DNA of 64,000 bases. Origin: Streptomyces sp. NBC_01497 (GTDB taxonomy: Bacteria > Actinomycetota > Actinomycetes > Streptomycetales > Streptomycetaceae). The stretch's first letter is position 1. Each line of letters begins with the position of its first letter. This document shows, piece by piece, positions 37,215 to 46,131 of the stretch. The position numbers and the translations under genes are program-made. Under the pieces are notes generated by a model. The model saw nothing but the letters and a program-made list of their open reading frames with translations. It was not told the DNA's origin and ran no database searches. The stretch lies in NCBI RefSeq assembly GCF_036250695.1, contig NZ_CP109427.1:5332001-5396000 (forward strand). The letters are read 5' to 3'.

Positions 37215-37246
37215 GAGGGCCCGGTGGCCGAGGTCACCGGGCCCTC
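37215..37246 (+). terminator. Hairpin terminator after the GroES-like gene
   Basis: GAGGGCCCGGTG pairs perfectly with CACCGGGCCCTC across an eight-base loop, 29 bp after the stop, followed by TCGCTG. It isolates the downstream riboswitch transcript. Confidence 0.85.
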
Positions 37247-37310
37247 TCGCTGCCCGGGGGCACTTCGGGGGGCCGGGGCGCGGGGGTTTTGCTACGGTCG
37301 GTGGGAGCTG

Positions 37311-37378
37311 CCCGACGAGACGCGCCGTACCGGGTGGAGCGCAAGGACCCGAGACGCAAAGACGACGCACCGTATCCG
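37311..37378 (+). ncRNA. Candidate guanidine-III riboswitch upstream of the SMR exporter gene
   Basis: The 5' half, CCCGACGAG then GCGCCGTACCGGG, matches the guanidine-III (ykkC-III/mini) class core, whose Thermobifida fusca example has CCGGACGAG and GCGCCGTACCCGG. P1 is CCCG/CGGG, a compensated pair relative to CCGG/CCGG. The 3' half, CAAAGACGACGC at 37367-37378, fits the pseudoknot strand pairing GCGCCGT, with one mismatch. An insertion of about 30 bases replaces the usual short connector. It lies 28 bp before a Gdx-type exporter gene, the expected target. Motif seen; ligand inferred. Confidence 0.65.
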
Positions 37379-37405
37379 CGTTCTTTTCGTGCCGGAGGTG
37401 CCCTC

Positions 37406-37729
37406 GTGGCGTGGGTTCTGCTGTTCGTTGCCGGGCTGCTCGAAGTGGTCTGGTCGATCTCCTTGAAGTTCAGTGACGGTTTCACCCGGCTGTGGCCGAG
37501 CGTGGTCACGGTCGTCGGCGTCACGGCGAGCATGCTGTTGCTGGCGCAGGCGGCGAAGTCGCTGCCGATCGGGACCGCGTACGGCGTCTGGGTCGGGATC
37601 GGCGCGGTCGGCGCGGCGGTCGTGGGGATGGTGGCTCTGCACGAGCCGGTGACCGCGGCGCGCATCTTCTTCGTGTGTCTGCTGGTGGTCGCGGTGCTGG
37701 GGCTTGAGGCGACCTCCGGGGGCAGGTAG
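37406..37729 (+). CDS. SMR-family guanidinium exporter (Gdx/SugE-type)
   Basis: A 107-residue, four-helix small multidrug resistance protein. WVLLFVAGLLEVVWSISLKFSDGFTRLWPS holds the membrane-embedded Glu and the GFTRLWPS loop typical of the SugE/Gdx subclass, which exports guanidinium in exchange for protons. AYGVWVGIGAVGAAVVGM is the second signature. The GTG at 37406 follows CCGGAGGTGCCCTC. The riboswitch candidate lies immediately upstream. The protein probably works as a dual-topology homodimer; no second SMR gene is adjacent. Confidence 0.93.
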   Translation: MAWVLLFVAGLLEVVWSISLKFSDGFTRLWPSVVTVVGVTASMLLLAQAAKSLPIGTAYGVWVGIGAVGAAVVGMVALHEPVTAARIFFVCLLVVAVLGLEATSGGR

Positions 37730-37789
37730 CCGACCGGTACGCCCGAACGGGCCGGCCGCGGTCGGCGCGCTCGGAAGCGGGCGTGGCGG

Positions 37790-40291
37790 CTACCCGCCGG
37801 GGCCCGGCGAGACGGGCTCGCCGCCGGGGCCCGTGCCACCGCCGGGGCCGGGTCCTGCGGTGCCGCCGGTGTCGCCTCCGCCGGTGTCGCCCCCACCGGG
37901 GGCGCCGCCGTCCTGGCCGTCCGAGGTGGTGCCGCCGTCCGTGCCTCCGTCGCCGGTGCCCCCGGTGTCCGTTCCGCCGCCGGTGGTGGCGCCGCCGCCC
38001 GTGTCGGCGCCGCCGGTGCCGCCCCCGTTCGCGTCGCCTCCGCTGGTGGTGGTCCCGCCGCCGGTCGGGCTCTGCGTGCCGCCGTCGGTGCCGCCGTCGG
38101 CCGCTCCGCCGGTGTCCGTGCCGGCCGTCGTGCCGCCGTCGTCGCTCCGGCCGCCGGTGGCCGTGCCGCCGCTGTCCCGGCCGCCGGTGTCGCCGCCGCC
38201 GGCCGACGGTGAACTGCCGGGTCCGCTGGACTTGTCGGAGGGCCGTCCGGACGGTTCGTGCCGCTGCGCCGCGCCGTGCTGGAGGTGGAGGTCGAAGTTC
38301 TTCACGGGGCTGCCCTTGAGGGCGGCCGCCGTGTACTGGCCCCAGATCTGCGCGGCCGGCCCGCCGCCGTTGACGCGGCTCTGCCCGAGCGCCCCGTACA
38401 GGGACTTGTGCCGTGCGGTAGTGGGGTCCGCGCCCATCAGCGCGACGACGGTGGTCAGGTCGGGGGTGTAGCCGGCGAACCAGGCTGCCTTGTCGTCCTC
38501 CGCCGTGCCCGTCTTGCCCGCTGCGGGGCGGCCCGCCGCCTGTGCGGCCGTGCCGGTGCCCTCGCTGCTGTCGACGACGGTGCGCAGCACCGACGTGGTG
38601 GTGTCGGCGGCCTGCCGGCTGACGGCCTGTTCCGAGGTGTGCCGGGGCAGGGTGACCGTCCTGCCGTTCTTGGTGATCCGGGCGACCAGGGAGTACGTCT
38701 CGCGCACGCCGTGGTGGGCGAGGGTCGCGTACGCCTTGGTCATGTCGAGGGCGCTGGCCGTGGCGGGGCCCAGCGCGATGGACGGGGTGGCCGTGAGGTC
38801 GGGGGTGGTGGCGGGGATGCCCAGGCCGACGGCGGTGTGCTCGACGGTGGCGGGGCCGACGTCCTCTGCCATTTGCGCGTACACGGCGTTGACGGACTTG
38901 TTGGTGGCCGTACGGACGGTGATGTTGCCGTAGTCGCGGTCGTCCTCGTTGGCGGGGGCGTATCCGGTGGGGCCGTTCGGGCCCTGCACCATGCGGTGGT
39001 TGTCGCCGTTGTAGTGCGTGTTCGGCGTGATGCGGTCGCCGTCCTGCGTCTCGGAGCCGTTCTGGATCGCGGAGGCGAGGACGAACGGTTTGAAGGTGGA
39101 GCCGACCTGGTAGTCCCGCCGGGTCGCGTTGTTGACGAACTGCTTCGTGTAGTCGATGCCGCCGTACATGGCGACGACGTCGCCCGTCGACGGATCGATG
39201 GACGCGCCTGCGACCCGGACGTCGCGGTCAGCCTTGCGGTCGCTTTTCAGCTTCGAGGTGACGTTGTCGTCGACTGCTTTGACCAGGGCGTTCTGCCGGG
39301 ACCGCTGAAGGGTGGTGGTGATGCGGTACCCGCCGCTCGCCAGCGTGTCCTCGTCGAGGATGTGGTTGCCGGCGAGGTAGTCCTTGACGGCCTGGACGAT
39401 GTACCCGCGCTGCCCGGACAGGCCCGCGTTGGAGGGGCCGGAACGGGTGGGCGTGGGGAAGGTGAGCTTCGCGCGGGCCGCCCGGGTGAGCCAGTGCTTC
39501 TTGACCATGCCGTCGAGCACGTAGTTCCAGCGGGCGGTGGCCGCGCCCTTGTTCTCCGGATGCGCTATCACGTCGAACTCACTGGGCGCGTTGAGCAGGG
39601 AGGCGAGGTAGGCGCCCTGGGCGGTGTCGAGCTGCTCGACGTCCTTGCCGTAGTACGCCTGCGCGGCGGCCTGGGCACCGTACGCGTTGCGGCCGAAGTA
39701 ACTGGTGTTCAGGTATCCCTGGAGGATCTCCTCCTTGGACTCCTCGCGGCCCAGCTTGACGGCGATGAAGAACTCCTTGGTCTTGCGGACCAGCGTCTGT
39801 TCCTGACCGAGGTAGTTGTTCTTCACGTACTGCTGGGTGATGGTCGAGCCACCCTGGGTGCCCTTGCCGGTGACGGTGTTCCAGGCGGCGCGCACCATGC
39901 CGAGCGGGTCGACGGCCGGTTCCCCGTAGAAGCCCCGGTCCTCCGCGGCGAGTACGGCCCGGCGTGTCGTCAGGGGGACCTGCGCGAGCGCCACGTTCTC
40001 CCGGTTGATGTTCCCGTCGCGGGCGATCTGGGTGCCGTCCTTGTACAGGTAGACGTTCGACTGGGCGATGGCCGCGGCGTTCGCGGCGGGGATGTCGACG
40101 AGGTTGTAGCCGGCGAGGAAGCCGCCGACGGCGAGCACGAGGATCGTGAGCACGCCGAACAGGGTCATCCGCCACGTCGGCAGCAGCCGGCGCCAGCCGG
40201 TGCGGCGGCGCTTCCCCTTGCCGGACGGCTCCGCGGGGGCCTCGGAGGAATCCTTCGGGTCCTGGCCCCGCTGCGATGGCTCGTCACTCAT
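37790..40291 (-). CDS. Bifunctional class A penicillin-binding protein with Gly/Thr-rich C-terminal tail
   Basis: An 833-residue peptidoglycan synthase. After a basic tail and one membrane helix (TLFGVLTILVLAVGGFLAGYN) comes a GT51 glycosyltransferase domain with AAEDRGFYGEPAVD near residue 122, GGSTITQQYVKNNYLG and the RKTKEFFIAVKLG block. The transpeptidase domain has STFK near residue 398, SVN near 465 and KTGTAED near 592. From about residue 680 to 833 the sequence is low-complexity Gly/Thr/Asp repeats (GGTDGG types). The tail is much longer than usual and probably projects through the cell wall. It makes and cross-links peptidoglycan outside the membrane. The gene is divergent from the ABC-2 operon. 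Confidence 0.94.
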   Translation of the reverse strand: MSDEPSQRGQDPKDSSEAPAEPSGKGKRRRTGWRRLLPTWRMTLFGVLTILVLAVGGFLAGYNLVDIPAANAAAIAQSNVYLYKDGTQIARDGNINRENVALAQVPLTTRRAVLAAEDRGFYGEPAVDPLGMVRAAWNTVTGKGTQGGSTITQQYVKNNYLGQEQTLVRKTKEFFIAVKLGREESKEEILQGYLNTSYFGRNAYGAQAAAQAYYGKDVEQLDTAQGAYLASLLNAPSEFDVIAHPENKGAATARWNYVLDGMVKKHWLTRAARAKLTFPTPTRSGPSNAGLSGQRGYIVQAVKDYLAGNHILDEDTLASGGYRITTTLQRSRQNALVKAVDDNVTSKLKSDRKADRDVRVAGASIDPSTGDVVAMYGGIDYTKQFVNNATRRDYQVGSTFKPFVLASAIQNGSETQDGDRITPNTHYNGDNHRMVQGPNGPTGYAPANEDDRDYGNITVRTATNKSVNAVYAQMAEDVGPATVEHTAVGLGIPATTPDLTATPSIALGPATASALDMTKAYATLAHHGVRETYSLVARITKNGRTVTLPRHTSEQAVSRQAADTTTSVLRTVVDSSEGTGTAAQAAGRPAAGKTGTAEDDKAAWFAGYTPDLTTVVALMGADPTTARHKSLYGALGQSRVNGGGPAAQIWGQYTAAALKGSPVKNFDLHLQHGAAQRHEPSGRPSDKSSGPGSSPSAGGGDTGGRDSGGTATGGRSDDGGTTAGTDTGGAADGGTDGGTQSPTGGGTTTSGGDANGGGTGGADTGGGATTGGGTDTGGTGDGGTDGGTTSDGQDGGAPGGGDTGGGDTGGTAGPGPGGGTGPGGEPVSPGPGG

Positions 40292-40554
40292 GTAGGGGAA
40301 GACTCCTCGGCCGGGGCCGAAGGTGTGCGCTCCGGCATAACGGTGTCGTATCGGGTGAGTCGGTCCCTGCTGGGGGGCACACACGTCATCAAACGCCGTA
40401 TATCACCATGAAACACGTTCGTGGCGGGAGAGCTCCGCCCGTCGGCCCGTGCCGGAAATACGATCGCCGCCGCCCACCCCGTTGGGCTAGGGTCGTGCGC
40501 TTCGGTGCCGCCGCCCGGGCGCGGACCGCGAAGGCGGGACGGGAAGGGGCTGTC

Positions 40555-41355
40555 GTGCGGCTGTACGGCGTCGTCTGGGCGGGTGCGTTCCGCCGGTACG
40601 CCACGTACCGGACGGCCACCGTGGCGGGTCTGTTCACCAACACCGCCTTCGGCTTCATCATCGCGTACACGTATGTCGCGCTGTGGCAGCTGCGGCCGCA
40701 CCTCGGCGGCTACGGGCTGCCGCAGGCCGTGACCTTCGTCTGGGTGAGCCAGGGTCTGCTCGCGGCGAGCGGGATCATGGGCGGCGGTTTCGAGAGCGAG
40801 CTGACCGAGCGGATCCGCACCGGCGACATCGCCGTCGACCTCTACCGCCCTGCGGACCTGCAACTGTGGTGGCTGGCCCAGGACCTGGGGCGGTCCTGCT
40901 TCCAACTGCTGGCCCGGGGCGCCATCCCGCTGCTCGTCGGGTCGTTCTTCTTCGACCTGGCGCTGCCGCGGGACCCGCTGGTGTGGGCGGCGTTCCTGGT
41001 GGCGGTCCTGCTCGGGTTCGTGGTGAGCTTCGCGATCCGCTTCATCGTGGCGCTGGGTGCGTTCTGGCTGCTCGACGGTACGGGGGTGACGCAGATCGCG
41101 GGGCTCGCGGCCACGTTCTGGTCCGGGATGCTCCTGCCGCTGAACGTCTTCCCCGGTGTGCTGGGCGACCTCGCCCGCGCCCTGCCGTGGTCGGCGATCC
41201 TGCAGCTGCCGACGGACGTCCTGCTCGGGACGCACGGCGGCTGGGGCACGGCGGGCGTGTACGCCTTCCAGGCCGGCTGGGCCCTCGCGCTGCTGGGGCT
41301 CGGCCGCCTTCTCCAGTCGATGGCGACGCGCAGGGTGGTGGTCCAGGGTGGCTGA
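40555..41355 (+). CDS. ABC-2 type transporter permease
   Basis: A 266-residue integral membrane subunit. The GTG at 40555 follows GGAAGGGG; an upstream frame to 40276 is not conserved-looking. It has six predicted helices, including TATVAGLFTNTAFGFIIAYTYVALWQL and DPLVWAAFLVAVLLGFVVSFAIRFIVALGAFWLLD. ESELTERIRTGDIAVDLYRPADLQLWWLAQDLGRS is typical of the DUF990/ABC-2 permease family. It overlaps the next permease gene by eight bases, and an ATPase gene follows, so the three make a heteromeric exporter. Substrate unknown. Confidence 0.92.
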   Translation: MRLYGVVWAGAFRRYATYRTATVAGLFTNTAFGFIIAYTYVALWQLRPHLGGYGLPQAVTFVWVSQGLLAASGIMGGGFESELTERIRTGDIAVDLYRPADLQLWWLAQDLGRSCFQLLARGAIPLLVGSFFFDLALPRDPLVWAAFLVAVLLGFVVSFAIRFIVALGAFWLLDGTGVTQIAGLAATFWSGMLLPLNVFPGVLGDLARALPWSAILQLPTDVLLGTHGGWGTAGVYAFQAGWALALLGLGRLLQSMATRRVVVQGG

Positions 41356-42292
41356 GGAGGCCGGGGCGGCGGCGCCTGCCCTCGGGGGGTACGACGGGCA
41401 CGAGGGGGAGGGCCGGCGGGACCGGGAGGGACATGGGAGTCCGCTCCCCGCCGAGGGCGGGGTGCCGCCCGCCGGACCGTGGCGGCTGCTGCGGGAAGGG
41501 GTGCGCGCGTACGGCCTGATCGCGGCCATGGGCATCAGGTCCCAGCTGACGTACCGGCTGTCGTTCGCGGCCACCACCGTCGGCAACCTCGTCGCGACGG
41601 CGTTCGACTTCGTCACGATCCTCCTGATGTTCTCCCAGGTACACGCGCTCGGCGGGTTCACCCTGCCCGAGGTCGCCTTCCTCTACGGCACGTCCACGAC
41701 CGCGTTCGGGCTCACCGACCTCGTGATGGGATCGACGGAGCGCATCGGGACACGCGTGCGCGACGGCACCCTCGACGTGCTCCTGCTGCGCCCGGCCCCG
41801 GTGCTCGCGCAGGTCGCGGCCGACCGGTTCGCGCTGCGGCGGCTCGGCCGCGTCGTACAGGGCGGGGCGGTCCTGGTGTACGGGCTGGCCGCCACGGACA
41901 TCGACTGGGACGTGGCCCGCGTGGCGCTGGTGCCGATGATGGTGCTGAGCGGGGCGCTGATCTTCAGCTCGGTGTTCATGGTGGGGGCGGCGTTCCAGTT
42001 CTGGGCGCAGGACGTGGCGGAGGTGCAGAGCGCGTTCACGTACGGCGGTACGACACTGCTCCAGTACCCGCCCGGCCTGTTCGCGAAGGACCTGGTGCGC
42101 GGTGTGGTGTTCGTGGTGCCGCTCGCCTTCGTCAACTGGCTGCCCGCGCTGTACGTGTTGAGGCGCCCGCAGCCGTTGGGGCTGCCGTGGTGGGTGGCGT
42201 TCCTCGCGCCCGCGGTGGCCGTGGTGTGCTGCGGGGTGGCGGGAGCGGTGTGGCGCCTGGGGATCAGGTCGTACCGCAGTACGGGCAGTTGA
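41348..42292 (+). CDS. ABC-2 type transporter permease (second subunit)
   Basis: A 314-residue permease from the GTG at 41348, which overlaps the first permease gene by eight bases. About 45 hydrophilic residues precede the family region ITMGIRSQLTYRLSFAATTVGNLVATAFDFVTILLMF-like sequence. Later segments are GSTERIGTRVRDGTLDVLLLRPAPVLAQVAADRFALRRLGRVVQG and YPPGLFAKDLVRGVVFVVPLAFVNWLPALYVL. Both permeases belong to the ABC-2/DUF990 pair type that works with a single ATPase. The ATPase gene begins 97 bp downstream. Confidence 0.92.
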   Translation: MAEEAGAAAPALGGYDGHEGEGRRDREGHGSPLPAEGGVPPAGPWRLLREGVRAYGLIAAMGIRSQLTYRLSFAATTVGNLVATAFDFVTILLMFSQVHALGGFTLPEVAFLYGTSTTAFGLTDLVMGSTERIGTRVRDGTLDVLLLRPAPVLAQVAADRFALRRLGRVVQGGAVLVYGLAATDIDWDVARVALVPMMVLSGALIFSSVFMVGAAFQFWAQDVAEVQSAFTYGGTTLLQYPPGLFAKDLVRGVVFVVPLAFVNWLPALYVLRRPQPLGLPWWVAFLAPAVAVVCCGVAGAVWRLGIRSYRSTGS

Positions 42293-42388
42293 CGGGGCCG
42301 CGTGTTCGCGGCGGCGATGACGGCCTGCCGGGCGGCGACGGTGACGATGAGAGTTGTTCGACGAGACGGCGAGAGGGGAAGCGCGCCC

Positions 42389-43372
42389 ATGGACGGCGGG
42401 ACCGAGGGCTTCATCGAACTGGACGGCCTGGAGAAGGTGTTCGACGTGCGGCGGCGCGTCGGACGGCTGCGCCGCGAGAAGCGGCAGGTGCGCGCCGTCG
42501 ACGGGATCAGTTTCCGGGTCGCGCGCGGTGAGATGGTCGGGTACATCGGGCCCAACGGCGCGGGCAAGTCGACGACGATCAAGATGCTGACGGGCATCCT
42601 CACGCCCAGCGGCGGCCGGGTGCGGGTCGCCGGCATCGACCCGTCGCGCGAGCGCACCCGCCTCGCGTCCCGTATCGGTGTGGTCTTCGGCCAGCGCACG
42701 ACGCTCTGGTGGGACCTGCCGTTGATCGACTCCTACCGGCTCGCCCACCGCATGTACCGGGTGCCGGACGCCAGGTTCCGCGCCAACCTGGAGCGGTGTG
42801 TCGAACTGCTGGGTCTGGAGGACCTGTTGCGGGTCCCCGTGCGGCAGCTGTCCCTCGGCCAGCGGATGCGCGGCGACATCGCGGCGGCCCTGCTGCACGA
42901 TCCCGACGTGCTCTACCTGGACGAGCCGACGATCGGGCTCGACGTCATCTCCAAGAAGAGGGTGCGGGAGTTCCTGCGCGACCTCAACCGGGAGCAGGGC
43001 ACGACGGTGCTGCTCACCACGCACGACCTGCAGGACATCGAGCAGTTGTGCCGCCGGGTCATGGTGATCGACCGGGGCCGGCTGCTGTACGACGGAACGC
43101 CCGCCGGCCTGCACGACGTCGGCGGCAGCGAACGCACGCTGGTGGTCGACCTGGAGCGGGAGACCCCGCCGATCGAGCTGCCCGGCGAGCCGGCCGTGCG
43201 GGTCGCGCGGGTGGAGGGCACCCGCCAGTATCTGGCCTTCCCCGCCACGCAGTCGGCGGCGCCCCTCGTGGCGCGGGTGGCGGCGGCCTACCCGCTGGTC
43301 GACCTGTCGGTGCGGGAGCCCGACATCGAGTCGGTGATCGCCAAGATGTACGGCGAGCACACGGGCGCCTGA
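42389..43372 (+). CDS. ABC transporter ATP-binding protein
   Basis: A 327-residue ATPase powering the two permeases upstream. Walker A is GPNGAGKST (Lys60), the Q-loop region follows, the signature is LSLGQRMRG, Walker B is LYLDEPTIGLD and the switch is LLTTHDLQDIE. The C-terminal 90 residues after TLVVDLERE form a regulatory extension found in ABC-2 exporters of the NodI/DrrA class. The ATG at 42389 follows GAGAGGGG. The substrate is unknown; no BGC or lipid gene lies nearby. Confidence 0.95.
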   Translation: MDGGTEGFIELDGLEKVFDVRRRVGRLRREKRQVRAVDGISFRVARGEMVGYIGPNGAGKSTTIKMLTGILTPSGGRVRVAGIDPSRERTRLASRIGVVFGQRTTLWWDLPLIDSYRLAHRMYRVPDARFRANLERCVELLGLEDLLRVPVRQLSLGQRMRGDIAAALLHDPDVLYLDEPTIGLDVISKKRVREFLRDLNREQGTTVLLTTHDLQDIEQLCRRVMVIDRGRLLYDGTPAGLHDVGGSERTLVVDLERETPPIELPGEPAVRVARVEGTRQYLAFPATQSAAPLVARVAAAYPLVDLSVREPDIESVIAKMYGEHTGA

Positions 43373-43423
43373 GGTCCGTACAACCGTGTGCCGGGGCTGT
43401 GCCCGTTGGCTACGCTGGCCCGT

Positions 43424-44371
43424 ATGACGAGTGAACTGCCCGAGCGCCCCGCGGGGGAGCGTCACGCGCCCGAGACCAGGGCGTCGGACGCGGAGCGGGA
43501 GCTGATCGCGGAGCGGTTGCGCGATGCCATGGCCGAAGGCAGGCTCGACATGGAGGAGTTCGAGGAGCGCCTCGGCCTCGCGCTCCAGGCCCGTACGCAC
43601 GGCGAACTGGTGCCACTGGTACGGGACTTGCCGGACCCGGGCACGAAGCGGGCCGCCACGGGCGCCGGAGCCCCGGCGGATTTCGGTTCCGCCCCGGCGG
43701 GCAGCGGCGCGTGGGCGGACCGGGTGGGCAGCAGCCCCGCCACGTCCCGGGGCGCGTTCGGTTTCCTGGGCGGCTTCGGGCGCAAGGGCAACTGGACGGT
43801 GGGCCGCCGGTTCCACGCGACGGCGTTCCTCGGCGGCGGCGAGATCGACCTGCGCGAGGCGCGGTTCGAGGAACGCGTGACGGTGATCCGCTGCTTCGCC
43901 GTCCTGGGCGGCATGCAGGTCACCGTGCCACCGGACCTCGACGTCGAAGTGCGCGGCTTCGGCTTCATGGGCGGTTTCGGCGAGGTCCCCGACCGGGGCG
44001 ACGTGTCGGGGATCAGCCCCGCCCCGGACGCGCCGAAAGTCATCGTGTCGGGGTTCGCGCTGATGGGTGGCGTCGGCGTGGAACGCAAACTCCGCAAGGA
44101 GGACCGCAGGCGCCTGAAGGACGAACGCAGGCGTGAGCGCCTCGCCTCGGGCAGCGAGAGCTACGAGGACCGGATGGTCCGGCACGTCGAGCGCTGGTCC
44201 CGGCACCAGGAGCGTCACGAGGAGCACTGGGCCCGGCAGTTGGAGCGCCATGAGGAGCGCAGGGCCCGGCACCAGGAGCTCCGCGACGCGCGCAGGGCCC
44301 GCCGGGAGGACCATCGCGGGCGGCGCGGGCAGCACCACGACGGCGACGACGAGCACCGCAAGGAACTCTGA
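43424..44371 (+). CDS. DUF1707 / LiaF-like C-terminal domain protein with charged tail
   Basis: A 315-residue protein. Residues 20-70, RASDAERELIAERLRDAMAEGRLDMEEFEERLGLALQARTHGEL, are a clear DUF1707 (SHOCT-like) module. A Gly-rich linker leads to a LiaF-like beta domain: FHATAFLGGGEIDLREARFEERVTVIRCFAVLGGMQVTVPPDLDVEVRGFGFMGGFGE. The last 75 residues are Arg/His/Glu-rich heptad-like repeats (HQERHEEHWARQLERHEERRARHQ). DUF1707 proteins are often linked to cell-envelope stress signalling, but this one lacks obvious membrane helices. It follows the ABC operon by 51 bp and may be cotranscribed. Confidence 0.82.
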   Translation: MTSELPERPAGERHAPETRASDAERELIAERLRDAMAEGRLDMEEFEERLGLALQARTHGELVPLVRDLPDPGTKRAATGAGAPADFGSAPAGSGAWADRVGSSPATSRGAFGFLGGFGRKGNWTVGRRFHATAFLGGGEIDLREARFEERVTVIRCFAVLGGMQVTVPPDLDVEVRGFGFMGGFGEVPDRGDVSGISPAPDAPKVIVSGFALMGGVGVERKLRKEDRRRLKDERRRERLASGSESYEDRMVRHVERWSRHQERHEEHWARQLERHEERRARHQELRDARRARREDHRGRRGQHHDGDDEHRKEL

Positions 44372-44547
44372 GAGGGAGGCACCCGGGGCGGACTCTGACG
44401 CCGGCCAGGAGAGTGCGTCCGCGCGGTGGTCCTGCGGTGTCGTGCGTCGGGTGCCGTGCCGTCCCGCGTCGGGCGGTCCGCGCTCGGTGATCCCGGCGCT
44501 TCATGGCTCGGCGCTTCGTGGTCCGGCGTGTCAGGTGGCGCCGTGCG

Positions 44548-45966
44548 TCAGGTCGCGGCCGGCGTGTGCGCGCCCAGGAGGGCCGGCAGGTTCACGGCCG
44601 AGGCCATGGCCTGGTATCCCGCGTCGCTGGGGTGCAGGCCGTCCCCCGAGTCGTAGGCCGGGGCCAGCCGGTCGGGAGCGTACGGGTCTCGCAGCACCCG
44701 GTCGAAGTCCACGACCGAGTCGAACACGCCACCGGCACGGATGGCCGCGTTGACCTCGTCCCGTACCCGTTCCTTGGTCGCGTTGTAGCCCGCGTGCGCC
44801 CCGAAGGGGGTGAGCGTGGACCCGACGACCCGCACGCCGTGCGCGTGCGCCTGCCGTACGAGGTTCCTCAGGCCCTCGACGATGGGCGCTCCCGTGCTCT
44901 CGTGCCCGTGCAGGATGTCGTTGACGCCCAGGTCGACGAAGACGGATCGGACACCGGGCCGGCCCAGCGCGTCCTCACCGAAGCGGACGATTCCGCTGCG
45001 GCCGTTGCGGGTCGATGACGCGTCACGCAGCACCTGGTTGCCGCCGATGCCCTCGTCCACCACGCCGTAACGGCCGTAGACGCTGTCGCGCACGCGGTCG
45101 GCGAGGAAGTCCGGCCAGCGGTGATCGCTGCCCACGCTCGATCCGATACCGTCCGTGATCGAGTCGCCGAAGGCCACGACCGTCCCGGCGGCCTGCCGGT
45201 TCTCCACGTCCACCGCCGTCACGTACCGCCAGTACACGCTCCGCGTGTCGTACGCGGCGCCCGACGTGTCCTCCGTACGATCGCCGCGCGCGAGGTACGA
45301 CGTCTGCTGCGCGTGCGAGTGGTAGGTGACGGCGCCACCGGGAGCGGGCGTGTACAGCGTCAGCAGCAGGTCGGTGCCCGCCGGGACCGTCAGCGCCACC
45401 GGGTCGCTCACGGCGTTACGGCCGACCGGAACGGTCACGGACGCCGACCCGGACGGGCCGAAGGTGAGCCGCCGCATCGTGCCCGGCACCGCCGCGGGGC
45501 CACCGCCCCCCGCGACCGCGATGGACGCGTGCGCCACGAACAGGGGCGCCGTGCCGTACAGGTTCGTCAGCGTGACACGCGCGGCCGTACCGCCGATGCT
45601 CGTGTGCACGACGTTGCGTATCGAACGTCCCGGCAGCCCGTGCACGGTGCCCGGCTCGGCGCCTGCCGCGCCCGCGGCCCACGTGCCCGCCCAGCCGCCG
45701 GACGCGGCGGGCGCCGCCTGATGCGGCAGCCCCCGGCCGCCCGTACCCTGGCCGGCGCCCGTACCGGACCCGGAGCCCGACGCGTTGCCGTTGCGGCCGT
45801 CGACGGAGACGGACGTGCTGCCGCCGTCCCCGTTCCCCAGCAGCCCGCCGGCCACCTCGTCCGCGAGGCCCCTTCCCGGACCGAGGCCGACGAAGATCCC
45901 GGCACACACCAGGCCCACGACCGCGATCATCGCTCCGAAAAGGGCCAGGCCACGCTGTCTCGTCAT
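44548..45966 (-). CDS. Secreted SGNH/GDSL-type hydrolase
   Basis: A 472-residue exported esterase-like enzyme. The N-terminus has a signal-anchor (LALFGAMIAVVGLVCAGIFVGLG) and a Gly/Ser/Asn-rich linker with SGSGSGTGAG. A jelly-roll region follows with NVVHTSIGGTAARVTLTN. The catalytic block I, VVAFGDSITDGIG, is near residue 267, block III is GIGGNQVL, the VDLGVNDILHG motif gives block V, and DGLHPSDAGYQAMA carries the Asp-x-x-His dyad. It probably deacylates polysaccharides or esters at the cell surface. It is convergent with the DUF1707 gene. Confidence 0.92.
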   Translation of the reverse strand: MTRQRGLALFGAMIAVVGLVCAGIFVGLGPGRGLADEVAGGLLGNGDGGSTSVSVDGRNGNASGSGSGTGAGQGTGGRGLPHQAAPAASGGWAGTWAAGAAGAEPGTVHGLPGRSIRNVVHTSIGGTAARVTLTNLYGTAPLFVAHASIAVAGGGGPAAVPGTMRRLTFGPSGSASVTVPVGRNAVSDPVALTVPAGTDLLLTLYTPAPGGAVTYHSHAQQTSYLARGDRTEDTSGAAYDTRSVYWRYVTAVDVENRQAAGTVVAFGDSITDGIGSSVGSDHRWPDFLADRVRDSVYGRYGVVDEGIGGNQVLRDASSTRNGRSGIVRFGEDALGRPGVRSVFVDLGVNDILHGHESTGAPIVEGLRNLVRQAHAHGVRVVGSTLTPFGAHAGYNATKERVRDEVNAAIRAGGVFDSVVDFDRVLRDPYAPDRLAPAYDSGDGLHPSDAGYQAMASAVNLPALLGAHTPAAT

Positions 45967-46131
45967 GCCCCCGGCTCACCTCACCTCTCGCTTACAAAAA
46001 CATCATCCGTCACGGCAGGGGAACTTGGCGCGCGCTCGGGGAGTCACCTGTCAAGAGGGACAATGCGTACAGGAGGTTCCCGAGCAATCAGTCGATTACG
46101 TGCCGTGTACGGACGTGGACGGGTGGAGTGA

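Noticed and set aside
37280..37400. Guanidine-I (ykkC) riboswitch
   Set aside because: The CTAGGGTTCCG and CTGGTCCGAGAG blocks of that class are absent. The sequence fits the guanidine-III core better.
41042..44356. An 1,104-codon leftward frame across the ABC-2 operon
   Set aside because: It crosses four well-supported rightward genes with clear motifs and gives low-complexity Arg/Pro/His-rich sequence.
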